From positions 3,142,501-3,206,500 of the forward strand of contig NC_056423.1 in the NCBI RefSeq assembly GCF_905147365.1: a stretch of DNA of 64,000 bases. The letters run 5' to 3'. The translations under genes and the position numbers were made by a program. Source of the DNA: Aricia agestis (taxonomy: Eukaryota > Arthropoda > Insecta > Lepidoptera > Lycaenidae). Numbering within the stretch: position 1 is the first letter of the stretch; every line of letters starts with the position of its first letter. The notes below the pieces were generated by a model. The model was not told where the DNA came from. It was given only the letters and a program-made list of their open reading frames with translations, and did not search any database. Positions 1-11,011 of this stretch are shown here, piece after piece.

Positions 1-362
1 TTTGTACATAATCGCCTTTGGCTTAGCCAAGAATGCTCATGGTCATATTTTAAGTATTTAATAAACTAAAATGTGACATTGAAAATATTATTTCCTTGTT
101 CAACATCTTGATTTTCAACCCGGTTTTATTATTATCATATATGAAGTTGAGTTATACGTAGGACGAAGTATAAAATCTAGGTATTGGAAGTGACAGATCT
201 AGGAAGAATTGTTTAAAAATCGGGCTCAATAATCTTTATAAGGTCTGCACCGTTTGTTGTATCTCTGTAGTTTATATTATACATATATATTTAAAATACA
301 GAACACTAAATCTATGACATTAGAAGCTAAATATTTTATCAAAGTTGAGAACTACATTATAT
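1..362. other. AT-rich DNA with no recognised feature
   Basis: No open frame of note, no splice-flanked coding-like block and no clear repeat border. I see nothing I can name here. Confidence 0.5.
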
Positions 363-628
363 ACAGGGTGTATTAAAACTAAGTTATAATATTTTAGGGT
401 GTGTATGTGTCTCTTGTATAGAGTTCACTGTAAAAGTAGCACCGCTGAAAGATCAATTTTTTTTTCACTTTTGTATGGGCAAGTCTGACGGCCTGAGCGT
501 CACGAGTTTCCATACAAAAGTGAAAGAAAAAAATTATCTTTTAGCGCTGCTACTTTCACACTGAACTCTCTACAAGGAACACGTATTACATCCTAAAGTA
601 TTATCACTTATTGTTACACTCTGTATAG
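363..628. repeat. Palindromic MITE, copy 1
   Basis: The left end begins CAGGGTGTATTAAAACTAAG after TATA and the right end closes ...TTACACTCTG before TATA. The two halves pair almost throughout: the left arm has CTTGTATAGAGTTCACTGTA and the right arm GAACTCTCTACAAGGAACAC. A near-identical layout recurs at 18682-18948. Flanking TATA on both sides may be the target duplication. Noncoding. Confidence 0.75.
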
Positions 629-1179
629 CTGAGAATTAAAATGCTTAGGCCCATTTTCAACAACGGCTGTTAAAGTTAATGCTTCCTTTTTTTCATAATA
701 TAAAATCATAGCTTAAATTGGTATCACGACCTCTTTCGTATTTCTTGTGAATGAAAGAGAAGACATAACATTTGAACAAGACGTCGCGTTGCTGAGATTG
801 GGTCTTAACTCTTAAGATCATAATATTTTGTTTCAAATCTACGCCAAGCCAGGTATTCTTTCACAATGTCTAGTAATGCTTGACCTCAAGTAACCCCGAA
901 CATTTGACATTCATAATTACATGTTGGGAGATAATTACAAACGAACATATGACATATTAATAAACATAACATGAGATACGTCACTGGAACGTACAGTAAT
1001 GGATTTTTAATTAAAAGGTTTGATTGTTTCTAATTTTAAAATTTGTTATGACAAGTTCTTGTGTTTATTTCCTTTCTTTGTTTGTTTTTAAATCTTTGCT
1101 CTCATTTGTAAAAAATACTTCCCGTTTGTATAAAATAGATTTTTGTGATGCACTTTGGGAACTTTATTTTGTTACATCA

Positions 1180-1475
1180 GCTATATATATATATAAAACT
1201 CAAAGGTGACTGACTGACATGGTGATCTATCAACGCACAGCCCAAACCACTGGACGGATCGGGCTGAAATTCGGCCTGCAGGTTCGGCAGTTAAGACGTA
1301 GGCATCTGCTAAGAAAGGATTTCGATCAATTCTACCCCCAAGGGGATAAAATAGGGGATGAAAGTTTGTATGAAACTTTGTCAATTTTAAACCGATCGTG
1401 CTGAGACTTTGAAGTTTGATACGTAATTAATAATAATACTTCTAAACGCGAGCCAAGCCGCGGGCAAAAGCTAGT
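1180..1475 (+). mobile_element. Nonautonomous Helitron remnant
   Basis: Contains the lepidopteran Helitron phrases around AACCACTGGACGGATCGGGC and ends with GCCGCGGGCAAAAGCTAGT, the CTAGT terminus. The short ORFs on both strands here are by-products of the repeat. From 629 to 1179 I see only AT-rich DNA. Confidence 0.65.
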
Positions 1476-1959
1476 CATAATATAAAGTTATACCATTGAA
1501 ACTCAATTTGAGATTTCGATGAAAAATTAGAACGGTGATAATAAAGTAGTAATAAATTATGATTGAAATATAGAGGGAATGATGATGATGACGATTATGA
1601 TAATGATGATAAAGATGATCCTTTACAACATAGCCCTACGTGGGTAGAGTATTAAAGGTAGACGTAGGCGGAGTACTCACTACTCAGGTAATGAGTGCCA
1701 TCGTAAAGGGCGTAGGTATAACGTATTTGATACTAAACATTCCACACAGCTCCGACTGCGTTTTTCTCGCAAAAATGTAGCGTATGTCCTTTTGCGTGGT
1801 CTACTCTATATCTTTGCCAAATAGCATACAAGTCGGTCCAGTAGTTCATGGAATTATCACGTGAAAACGAACTCTTTAGCTTTATAATATTATGAGTATT
1901 GAGTTTCGACAGTCTAAAGTTGACTCTAAACTCTAAAGACATAACAGCGTATTATATCC
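1476..1959. other. AT-rich stretch with a GATGATGAT microsatellite-like tract
   Basis: A degenerate (GAT)n tract lies near 1579-1618. Otherwise nothing recognised. Confidence 0.4.
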
Positions 1960-2330
1960 ATGGACCAGCGCCTGCACTGGTCCATGGACGTCGAGGACGT
2001 CGTCAACTACATCAGTAAGAAGACATCCCTCCACTTGAGGGTCGAACGTCTGCAGTCTCGCCACAAGGTCAACTTCAGTTCCTTTGTGGTGAGAGTGCCG
2101 ACGCATCTTCTGTCGACCTTTGAAGCGGAGGAATTCTGGCCAACTGATGTGGTCTACCGAAGGTTTCGGGGGAGACTCCGGAATGAAGCGCGCGTCACGT
2201 CGCCGATAACATCGTGATAAAGTGTAGTTATTAAGTGTATATATTTTATATGTATATTAGTCATTAAGATATATATTGTATGGGCCTATGTAGCCTGATA
2301 TATATAAATAAAAATAAATATATTGTTGTA
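1953..2330 (+). pseudogene. Retroelement ORF1-like fragment with 3' tail
   Basis: The frame 1960-2214 encodes MDVEDVVNYISKKTSLHLRV, then RHKVNFSSFVVRVPTHLL and EEFWPTDVVYRRFRGRLRNE. This matches my memory of the C-terminal domain in the first ORF (PHD/FP-type) of lepidopteran non-LTR elements, where the RHNVNFSSFVVRVP and FWPxGVxxRRFRGRL phrases are standard. Only the domain's end is present, with no upstream finger. The stop is followed by an AT-rich 3' UTR-like tail ending in AAATAAAAATAAATA near 2330. It is a 5'-truncated copy, not a host gene. The next 470 bases show nothing else. Confidence 0.55.
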
Positions 2331-2805
2331 CAAAACTCAAGTAGTAATTTGAAGAAGTTACCTGTGCTAAAGAATCACATTTCCATTTCGGAAAAGTCGC
2401 AGAATTTCCTATTAAATGTAGGCACGAATGTTGTAACTCATCTTGTGTTATGGACCATAGCTCATAGTCCATAGTTCCAAGGTGCAGTTAAAGACACAAG
2501 CGTTGTCCATATTGACATGGAATATTTTGGCCCTTAACATTAAGATTTGATAATCTTTATAGACGCTAAATCGTTTAGTCCAATCATGTTCCACATTTTC
2601 TTACAATCAAGGTCTATTGCTATAATTTTTACGATCAGTAGTTTACAATCAATCAAGCAAATTGCTCTCAATTGTCGCAATTTCTCACTAAACCAGTCTA
2701 TTAGTTTAACATTTTAAACCTTTTAATCGGAGTTATGAATTTTAATGGATGTAATCAGCTAGAAGCACTTGACCTTGGTCTATCAATCTGTAGAAATTCT
2801 TGTAT

Positions 2806-3041
2806 AATATTATTATACATAATATAAATGCGAAAGTGTCCATCTGGCTTTCTGTCTGTTCGTCTGGCTGTCTGCCTGTCTATCTGTTACCTCTTCACGC
2901 CGAAACCGCTGAACCGATTTTGCTGAAAGGTATGGAGATACTTTGAGTCCCAGGAGAGGACGTAAGAAACTTTTCATCCTGGAAAAATTGGTTTCCGCGC
3001 GATAAACTAACTTTGATGGAACAGAGTTACGGGCATCTAGT
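2806..3041 (+). mobile_element. Nonautonomous Helitron remnant
   Basis: Begins with a TACATAATATAAATGCGAAAG variant of the usual ACTAATATTATAAA start, contains CTGTTACCTCTTCACGCCGA and ACCGATTTTGCTGAAAGGTA, and ends GGGCATCTAGT. This family recurs on both strands through the window. The stretch from 3042 to 3450 has no recognised feature. Confidence 0.7.
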
Positions 3042-3837
3042 ACTTTTATATGTCCCATCTAACTAACTGCTTTTGGTGTCCGAAATGAGCTTCCACCATT
3101 GAGCCCTGTCCTGTGCTACCTCCTGCCAGTTACTGACTTGAAGATCACGCAAGTCAGCCTCAACAGCATCTCCCATCAATAGTTGGAATTAAATATCGGA
3201 GTAGCCCCTGACTGATGTAAATCTCTCACCGTAAGAGGAGATTGATTTGTCGTGGGTGATGTCTTGTGAAAGCCAAAACTTCCTCAATGGTAAACGGCCT
3301 GCTCTTCTCTAAAACGGCGCATGGAAATTCGTTAACGATTCTATTGAGTGAGAACTGCACTTACTTCCATGTTATCTAACTGGAGGACGCCTAATTAAGA
3401 AAACTATACTAATATCTGAAGAGACTTTTTAAACGCGATGATCTCACGAACTACTACTAGGGATTGCAATCCGGAAAATCAGATCCGGAAATATGCCGGA
3501 TCCGGCGTCATTTTTCGGGTACCGGATCCGGTGTTAGCGATTTGTGGCAATAGTTAATAGAATCAGGCGTTACTTTGCGGAAATCCATAGCTTAAAATTT
3601 TGTATATTAATATTTTAGCGAAATTCCGCGAAATAAACATCAACCTGTAAGTAAATGAGTGATTGTATGCCGTGCTGCGCATGAATATGCGTACACTCAC
3701 TCATGTTTGCTAAAAATAATAATATACTTTAATTTGTGGCAAACTGATATGGTTGTTGCAGGAATAACTTACGTTAAATGCGTTACCCCTAGATAAGCTT
3801 TTTCTCACTTTTTTAGGGTTCTGTAGTGAACAATGAA

Positions 3838-3892
3838 CCGTTATAGTTTCGGTCTGTCTGTCAGACGGACAGACAGACCGAAACTATAACGG
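3838..3892. repeat. Short perfect hairpin inside the ATCCGG element
   Basis: CCGTTATAGTTTCGGTCTGT is followed after a few bases by its reverse complement, forming a stem of about 26 bp. Confidence 0.7.
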
Positions 3893-4304
3893 TCTATCCG
3901 CGGTTTTGCTCAGATACTATATATAGGACCTACAAAGCTGTAAATTGGCATGAATATACATATTAATGATTCCAACAAAATGGTATATAAAATCTTGAAT
4001 TTTTTTTTATGGTACCTCCATGCACATGAAGCGGGGATGATTTTTTTTCGCGTTCACCCCACCGTGTGGGGTGTCCATTGGATAGGTTTTAAAAAATATT
4101 ACGAGTATTCTTAGATCATTTTCCGATTCAAGGATCCATTTGTGTACTATAAAGTTTTAAAGTAGAAAAAATCGCGAGTCCAGTGTCCCCCCTTTGCTAA
4201 GTGACGCTTTTAAATGATGAGCAACAAATGGATGTTTATCGTAAAATATCAACTCGCCATTGACAACAGCTCGTATGGTGGTGGGGAGGGTGCAATTAAC
4301 CTGC

Positions 4305-4467
4305 TCATTCTTCTAGGCTAGGCCGACTAGGTTGCGATAATGCCGTAATGTGCTTGAGCAACCATACGGACATTTAAAATATTATTCCATGCTCTACAGT
4401 TTCTAAAGAGTGGTTATCTCGCTTCAAAAATATTGCATTAATCAGCTACAAGTGATGCATATTAGAA
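4305..4467 (+). repeat. SINE 3' part (same family as 8116-8430)
   Basis: TCTAGGCTAGGCCGACTAGG, ATACGGACATTTAAAAT and AGAGTGGTTATCTCGCTTC match the order seen at 8274-8380. The tRNA-like head is missing. Confidence 0.6.
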
Positions 4468-4696
4468 AAAAAAAATACAATGATTTTCGGTTTTTAGTTC
4501 AATTTCATCAATCCGGCCGGATCCGACCGGATCCGGCCGGATTGACAGTAATCCGGTCAAATCCGGTCCGGATTGAAAATGACGCCGGATTGCAATCCTA
4601 CTACACTGATTTTTATGTATTTTGGCACAGATATAGAGCACTGTACGGGGAAAGACAAATGTAACGCTTTTTGCGGGAAAATTTACGATTCCTACG

Positions 4697-4732
4697 GAAT
4701 TCCTCTTTTACACGGTCCACCCGTGTAAATGA
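4697..4732. repeat. Small hairpin in a Helitron scrap
   Basis: CGGAATTCCTCTTTTACACG pairs with CGTGTAAATGAGGAATTCCG. The flank (GATATAGAGCACTGTACGGG) looks like a Helitron fragment. An (AC)n microsatellite follows at 4806-4827. Confidence 0.5.
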
Positions 4733-5031
4733 GGAATTCCGCCACGAGGAACGTATAATACTCGTACTTTAGTGTAGACAAGACTTTTCTCTCATCACAA
4801 ACTATCACACACACACACACACACACTATCATGCATCATGTTTGATTTACGTCCCGCGTGCACGTAGGGGCAATGACCTGTTATCGGTCACGAACCCGCC
4901 TAGGTAGATCTGCATCATTGTCCATCTTGTCGGAGATAATATTGGGTGGTCAATGTTGATATTACTCGACTGCGGCGAAGGAAGCGTTATGCTTTTCAAG
5001 TGTATGTATGTTTCTTTGGTATGCTCTAGAG

Positions 5032-5229
5032 CAGGGGTTCCCAAACTTATTTTGTCTACTGCCCACATTGAGAAAAAATAATTATGTTTTAGTTTAAAAT
5101 GCATTCTGATGAAATAAAATTACAAATCCAAGCCTCTACACAACGCCCCCATTTTATTCTGGGTCCCACACCCCCCTTTAGACCTTCAGCGACCACAAGG
5201 GGCGTTATCGCCCACTTCGGGAAAGGCTG
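5032..5229. mobile_element. hAT-like MITE with perfect 8-bp target duplication
   Basis: The left end is CAGGGGTTCCCAAACTTAT and the right end CACTTCGGGAAAGGCTG, imperfect inverted repeats of CAG-type hAT form. The flanks carry an exact 8-bp duplication, CTCTAGAG, at 5024-5031 and 5230-5237. Relatives lie at 15113-15331 and 45877-46565. Length 198 bp, noncoding. Confidence 0.85.
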
Positions 5230-5480
5230 CTCTAGAGTACCCTCTAGGGCCTAAACGGTTGGTCCTTACTGCTTGTAGCTCATGATGGAGTCGCAATCAA
5301 ACAATTGATTGGGTTTAAATCCTCGGTATAAGTAGGTACTTAAAGGCTACTCAAAGTAAAAAAACTCTTACATCACCCCCCTCCATTATGACTTGCTGGC
5401 TTTTTAAGAAGTCTAGCTAATAGTCAGGTCAGGCATAGGTGATAACTTTTATCTTAATTACTTTATTTAATTTATAATAC

Positions 5481-5829
5481 TCCCCACACCGGTTTCGGTG
5501 ACGGTGGCCGGTTTCATTGAAACCAGGCCAGCTACGCAGGAGTAATTTTATAGTGCCCAAGTGTGTGCGCAGTACACAAGAGCACTCTCTATTCCTTTAC
5601 TCTCATAACCCTGTGGGACGGAAGACCGACACGACCGGCGAGAGATCAGGCGCAGGACCGACTTTTTACATGCCCATCCGACGCATGGATCATCTTACTT
5701 GTCAGACAATCAGGTGATCAGCCTGCATTGTCCTAACCAAACTTGGAAATAACATGTTTCCAACGCGGGATTCGAACCCACGACCTCCGGAGTCGAGAGC
5801 GACGCTCTAACCACTAGACCACGGAGGCG
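5481..5829 (-). repeat. tRNA-derived SINE, full head present
   Basis: On the minus strand it begins with a tRNA-like head (GCCTCCGTGGTCTAGTGGTT) holding a Pol III A box (TGGTCTAGTGG) and a B box (GGTTCGAATCC). The body then reads towards ...GGTGTGGGGAG. The acceptor-stem 3' half does not pair with the 5' half, so it is not a working tRNA gene. The body is repeated, split by an insertion, at 20772-22085. Confidence 0.8.
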
Positions 5830-6116
5830 TTAAATTTTTTATTTAATTTATTTTAATATCGGAACATAAGGTGGTTAACACCCAAAAAAGGCGCGAGCAT
5901 CGAACCCAGGACACAAACATCCTTATCAGACAAATTCTTGGTACAACCTAAGTTTATCTAACCAGGACCTAGTTTCTAGAATTTTGCCGAGACCTGAGCA
6001 AACTGACAGAGTAAATGAGATTACATGATAACATTCTCTGAAGTATGATTCAATTTCCTTTTTAACCGACTACCAAAGAGAAGGGAGTTTATATTAGTCC
6101 TATTTTTTATCCCTTT

Positions 6117-6330
6117 ACTAGATAACGCTCGCAACTCTGTTGACTGTTGCATTAAAATGTCGCTAGAACCGTAAATTCTTCCGCGTAAAAAAGTATTCTA
6201 TGTCCTTTCCCGGGACTCAAAGCATAGCTCCATACCCACCAAATCGGTTCAGCGGTTTGGGCGTGAAGAGGCGACAAACAAAATATTCATATGAGACAAT
6301 ACACTTTCGCGTTTATTATATAACTATGGA
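6117..6330 (-). mobile_element. Nonautonomous Helitron remnant
   Basis: Reversed copy: starts ACTAGATAACGCTCGCAACT, has TCCTTTCCCGGGACTCAAAG and AATCGGTTCAGCGGTTTGGG, and ends near TATAACTATGGA. From 6331 to 7216 I see no further feature, only AT-rich DNA with an imperfect inverted pair around 6825-6955. Confidence 0.7.
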
Positions 6331-7231
6331 TAACTATTAAAGAAATTAGCCCAGGACCGGAAGAAATTCTACCTGCTGACCACCGAACTTCGTTATGAAG
6401 AGGACACTAAATGATGATGGATAATTACTATGGATATTGAGGTACCAAACATTAGAACAAAAATTATGATTGTGATGCAAAATAGAAATAATATGCAAAA
6501 TAGAAACACAAAATGTACACTAGAATCCCCGATCCAAATACAAAAATGAGTGACCCTACCTCATCGGTTCAAATCAAATCAAAATCAAAATTCTTTAACT
6601 AGTTCTCGTTTTTTTTACTCGCCAAACGTGTCCAAGCATTCCAAAATACCTAGAATTGGAAAACAATTAATGGTTGATTAAAGACACATTTGAGAATATG
6701 CGTGTCGAAGAAGAATCTTCAGTATTACTGTTATTAGTTATTTTGATCTCTATGTCGTTGACATAAAGATTCTGTTAACTGGTAAAATGACTAAGGCCGT
6801 TAGACTAAAATTCAAATAAAATGCCACTTTATGACCTAGGCCATAGGTTTCATTTTCTACCGACATTGGTCTAGCGACCCATGCCGCCGCTGCTTTGTAG
6901 TGGCGTAGAGTAAAATGAAATCTATAGTCTAGGTCATAAAATGGAAATTTAATTGGAATTTTTGTGGACATGCGGCCTAAGTCCCACGCAAGCTTGCGGG
7001 GGCGACACTTAAACTCTTCGACAGTATATGCCCATATTAGGTGTAAAGGTTATCCGACAAAAATGCGGCCGGCCAGGTTCTTAACTAATGTTGGCCCTTT
7101 GACCTTTATGGTATGCTTAGCGATTTCGTGATTAATGATTTGTGTTTGTATATAATGATGTGGTGATCATGCCACAAGCGGAATAGATCATAATATAGTC
7201 CAGTCGCCAGATAAATAAACCTAACGCTACC

Positions 7232-7471
7232 TTTTTTTGTTTTTGTACCGTTGGGGGAATGCATTTACGCAAGCATCCCCGGAGCCTGGGGAGGACCACC
7301 GAGGTATGTGGGATTCCCCGGGGCGGACGTAATATCCGCACCCGGGACTACCCACTAAAACCGCAACGGTTTTAGTGGGTAGGTGGTGTTCCTGCTCCTG
7401 AAGGTGGGCTACGGGAAACGCGTGATGCACGACCGCAGCCCCACCACCTCTGCCTCTTTGGGCTCCATTCG
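7232..7471 (-). mobile_element. 5'-truncated non-LTR retrotransposon end with 15-16 bp target duplication
   Basis: A T-run at 7232-7243 is the poly(A) tail of a minus-strand insertion. The duplicated target AAACCTAACGCTACCT occurs at 7217-7232 and again at 7472-7487. The inserted DNA is GC-rich and holds a hairpin (TACCCACTAAAACCGCAACG... then the reverse, near 7350-7382). The minus-strand frame 7227-7430 may be the end of the element's polyprotein; no domain is recognisable. Confidence 0.75.
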
Positions 7472-7487
7472 AAACCTAACGCTACCT

Positions 7488-8115
7488 GGCTCTTTCAATT
7501 GCGCACGAAAATATTGCTATTTCTAACTTCAGTCTTTACGCTGATCCCGTAGAGAACGAGTGAAAGAGACAAAAAGTGTTAGGCTCTTTAGTCTTTCATA
7601 TAGTGTCTATATTTTGTTCTATCGTAGGTTCTTTTAAAATGCAATGAATTAAAAACCCAAATTATGAAATTATTTAGACCTTCTCGCATGACAATATATA
7701 GGAAAATAGCATGCTTTTTATAATAATTAAAGAAAACATCAGTGAACATGATAAACCGAAAATTGCCTTTCTGTCCATAATCATAACCGACGTCCAGGCC
7801 AACAGATAATCTTAGCGCGTCTAACTTTACTCAAAGATCTTAATTTACATAATGAAGTGTATAAGGCGGTAATGACAATGATAATGATGATGATCGTGGT
7901 AAACATAACAACGTGAGAGTTACTTGCACAATTTTCTCCGATCTTTATCTGAGCTTAAGCGTTCGCACGAGCACTCGTTATCTTTTATTGTAGCTTTAGT
8001 ATCGTCTAGAGTAGTTGTTATTGTCTCTATGTTACCGCGTGATACACATACTCACAGACCAACATTTTCATTATTCATTTATTCAAGGTTTGGTTCTCTC
8101 TTTCTTTCACCAGAG
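7488..8115. other. AT-rich DNA without recognised feature
   Basis: Contains a short GATGATGAT-like patch near 7875. The weak frame at 7924-8118 shows no coding signature. Confidence 0.4.
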
Positions 8116-8430
8116 TGAGCGTCCGTGGCCTAATGGGTAGACCTTTGATTCGTGTTCGAATGAGACATTTTCTGATCTCAAGTACATAGTACGGACACTC
8201 ATACGGTGAAGGAAAACATCGTGAGGAAACCCACACATGGTTGGTTCCAGACGTATTGACTAGTTCTTTCCTCTAGACTAGGCCGACGATGTTGCGAGAA
8301 TGCCCGTATACGGACATTTAAAAATCTTGTCCCAGGCACTACAGTATTTGAGGAGTGGTTACTTCGCTCTGAAAATACTGTATAAATCATCCACAACGGA
8401 TGTAAGGGCCTAGTTCTCTCTTTCACCAGA
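8116..8430 (+). repeat. tRNA-derived SINE with conserved GTGAAGGAAAACATCGTGAG core
   Basis: The head GCGTCCGTGGCCTAATGGGT has an A-box match (TGGCCTAATGG) and a decayed B box (TGTTCGAATGAG). It is followed by GGTGAAGGAAAACATCGTGA, a core I know from lepidopteran SINEs, and a 3' body shared with 4305-4467. Confidence 0.7.
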
Positions 8431-8488
8431 AATTACGATTGGTGTTATTCAAATGTGGACATTTGAATAACACCGATCCTAATTTCTG
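8427..8488. repeat. Near-perfect hairpin
   Basis: CCAGAAATTACGATTGGTGT pairs with ACACCGATCCTAATTTCTGG; the loop is only a few bases. A second small hairpin (ATGATATCATAAC / GTTATGATATCAT) lies at 8580-8609. From 8610 to 8910 nothing else is seen. Confidence 0.65.
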
Positions 8489-8910
8489 GTTTAAAAAAAA
8501 TGGTGCCATTTGTTATAGTCTGATAAATGCCGGCTGTGATTTTGCATCTTATTAAAATAACTTGATGATGCAACCGTCATATGATATCATAACAAAAATG
8601 TTATGATATCATTACATTCGTTAACGATAAGTCATAAACAGGCAAGAAATGCAGTAACATATTACATAATTATACATTGGTTTGCCATTTACAACCTCTG
8701 TCCTTGAAAATAATGCTTATGTCTGAAGAACTAGTCTAAAACCCAATTTTATCAATTAGTGTTATTTATTCGTTTCTTTAAGTACTTGCATGCCATCACT
8801 TTCAGTACCTAGTAGGAAAACGAGGGTTAGGTACTTGTACTATTATCTATTCTGTGGGTTAGGTCTGAAAGAAAAAGTTTTTTTTTCTTTTTTTTTCCCT
8901 CTCCTTTTGA

Positions 8911-9214
8911 ACATGCTTCGGCACGAATGGGCCGGCTCGACCGGAGAAATACCATGGGCTCGCAGAATACCGGCGTGAAACAGCGCTTGCGCTGTGTTTC
9001 GCCGAGTGAGTGAGTTTACCGGAGGCCCAATCCCCTACCCTTTTCCCTTCCCTACCCTCCCCTATTCTCTTCCTTACCCTCCCTATTACCCTATTCCCTC
9101 TTAAAAGGCCGGCAACGCACCAGCAGCTCTTTTGATGCTGCGAGTGTCCATGGGCGACGGAAGTTGCTATCCATCAGGTGACCCGTTTGCTCGTTTGCCT
9201 ATGATAATTTTTTT
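8911..9214 (+). repeat. SINE-like repeat, CTTCGGCACGAATGGGCC family
   Basis: Body: CATGCTTCGGCACGAATGGG, then CGAGTGAGTGAGTTTACCGG, a CCCTTCC/CCCTACC pyrimidine-rich array, and the tail GGCCGGCAACGCACC ... CAGGTGACCCGTTTGCTCGT. Other copies: 19173-19498, 33898-34118, 45188-45526 and 62961-63300. The last 140 bp match the 3' end of the non-LTR element at 47215-47732. Confidence 0.8.
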
Positions 9215-9365
9215 AATGAGAACTGCCAAACCATATCTACCCCCTCTTCTAGCAACTTGTTCAGTCGTGTTTATTAAACGGCTCATGCTTAACGTGATTC
9301 CACGGTGTTACGTCATGACTCATGGCTTTTGTAATATACGTGTATGGGAATTAATTGGGTGAATA

Positions 9366-9475
9366 TGAGAAAACTGTCACGTATACGGAGAAAGTGCATT
9401 ATGCTGTGGCTGGGCTCGCTCAGTCTGCTGCTTAGCATCGCGCTGATAGGTCTATTGTCTTGTCTGGACTCTGGG
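9366..9475 (+). CDS. Doubtful small first exon: short hydrophobic ORF ending at a splice donor
   Basis: An ATG at 9366 opens MRKLSRIRRKCIM, then a hydrophobic run (LWLGSLSLLLSIALIGLLSC) and LDS, and the frame meets a near-perfect donor (CTCTGG|GTAAGTGC) at about 9475/9476. A basic start followed by about 20 hydrophobic residues looks like a signal anchor. It exits in phase 2, whereas exon 1 at 13022 enters in phase 0, so a direct join fails. A join to a weaker AG at 13031-13032 would restore the frame (DSG|ADFLATRP). It may be an alternative first exon, part of another transcript, or chance. Confidence 0.25.
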
Positions 9476-9543
9476 TAAGTGCTTTAATTCACCATTATCT
9501 CAGTCAGTAAAATTACTTTACTTAATGTCTTCTTTAGAATAGA

Positions 9544-9695
9544 GCTAGAATTTTGGAGTTTTGGCTGTTAGTTTTTCGTGGTTGGATCGGTTTATCGGAT
9601 TTAGGTTTTTGATAGCTGGCTAAAATTTTGGAGCTTTGGCTGTTAGCTTTTCGTGGTTGCATCGATTTATCTGATGTATTTGACGGTTCTTGGTA
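9544..9695. repeat. Direct tandem duplication, period about 75 bp
   Basis: TTTTGGAGTTTTGGCTGTTA at 9551 recurs as TTTTGGAGCTTTGGCTGTTA at 9626, followed in both by TTTTTCGTGGTTG-type sequence. It lies just downstream of the doubtful small exon. From 9696 to 10111 nothing is recognised. Confidence 0.65.
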
Positions 9696-10111
9696 ACTGT
9701 TATAATTGCTATCATTTTAGTCAATAGTCAGTCTTTGCTCGAATCTCAGCCTAGATTCTAGAATCTCGTGGTTAGTGTCTTGATAAAATCGATATTGGTA
9801 ATTTCCCCTATCTCGATCTATTATAATATGCACGAACGCATTAGCCTTAATTTTTTAAACGGTCGATCATAAATTATACCCAACGGTAATTAGTATAACG
9901 TACACCGTGCTACACGTACTTTATAATAATAGTCTCGTAACACGCAACACATGTAAAAGTATTTAGACGACTTCAAAAAGTGTTTCCACCTTACATAATG
10001 TTACTTTATCTATGTTATTGCACTCTTGTTTTTCATCTAATATTTCCTTTTCTCCTAGAGTGAAATGCACATTGCTTTCATCATGTTTTCTTGCGATTTA
10101 CTGTATGTATA

Positions 10112-10236
10112 GTCTGTCAAAAAAGTGAAGAAATTAAAAAGTGGCAACATCGTAGTGTCATCCCTTTCAAATCAATTTAAGAAAAAGGGATGACACTACG
10201 ATGTTGCCACTTTTTGATATCTTCACTTTTTGACAA
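10112..10236. repeat. Palindromic MITE
   Basis: GTCTGTCAAAAAAGTGAAGA ... GTGGCAACATCGTAGTGTCA pairs with TGACACTACGATGTTGCCAC near the right end. A related fragment (GATGTTGCCACTTTTTAATT) lies at 49228-49270 in intron 3. The 10237-10860 stretch is AT-rich with nothing recognised. Confidence 0.75.
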
Positions 10237-10860
10237 TTTTGGGTTATTTTATGTTCCCTAGGTTGTCCTATCCTACATGATAGCTCGTGGGGTGGCGAGT
10301 TTAAATCTAGATATAGATAGAGATTATTAAGTCTATTCATAATAGGTGTACAATACCTTAAGTTTTTTTTTTTTATATCTTCATTCTTCAATCATGTCCC
10401 CTAGAATTGTTTACAGTTCTTGCTTGCCTATCGATTGGCTTATACCTAATATGTTATCGGATTATTATTGTATCGTTGTTTAGATATTTATCGGACGCGA
10501 CAAATCAATAATTTACAAGCGTTTAGCATGTTAGTTTGAATCCATAAGTAATTTCATAATTAAATTTCTCTCTTGTCTTGATAATTACTCTAACATCGAT
10601 TTGATACGATGATATAATAGTTATTATGCAAATGTTATCAAGCGTCTTCATCATAACATCAGTTCCACTATTTACTTTCTCGTGGAAACTCAGTGAGACT
10701 TTGCTCTGTTCGCGGTAACTCGCGTATCACGTTTTTAATTCGACATTATAGTTACGATAAAGACGCGCGATTTAATAGCCAGTGTAGTTTTTATTTTTAT
10801 TTTTAGTTGTATCTTTAAAAGTCTTTAAATTGTGTTCTCATTTCTTTTACTTTGATGATA

Positions 10861-11011
10861 AGGCTGCGTTTCCACCAGAGATGTGTTGCGAGGATTGGGT
10901 TTTTGAGAACCAATAGAATTGCTTCATTGAAGTGACCTCGCTCAGATCAGCGATTCTATTGGATCATAAAAACACATTCCTCGCAACACATCTTTGGTGG
11001 AAACGCAGCCT
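10861..11011. repeat. Foldback MITE
   Basis: The ends AGGCTGCGTTTCCACCAGAG and TTGGTGGAAACGCAGCCT are inverted; the stem continues through GATGTGTTGCGAGGA / TCCTCGCAACACATC. Noncoding. 11012-12400 is AT-rich; a weak dispersed duplication (ATTCTATTTTTAAATT with GCGGCAATTTTTCTA) occurs near 11317 and 11567. Confidence 0.75.

Larger units (their letters stand above)
3458..4601. mobile_element. hAT-like nonautonomous element with ATCCGG repeats
   Basis: The ends are inverted: the left starts TAGGGATTGCAATCCGG and the right closes CCGGATTGCAATCCTA. Both subterminal zones are packed with ATCCGG/CCGGAT units, for example 4511-4570. The target duplication is not clear (CTAC on both sides only). It carries an inner foldback at 3838-3892 and a SINE fragment at 4305-4467. 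No transposase frame. Confidence 0.6.

Noticed and set aside
5761..5829. A tRNA gene on the minus strand
   Set aside because: A and B boxes are good, but the 3' acceptor half does not pair with the 5' half and the head runs into a SINE body; it is the promoter part of a SINE.
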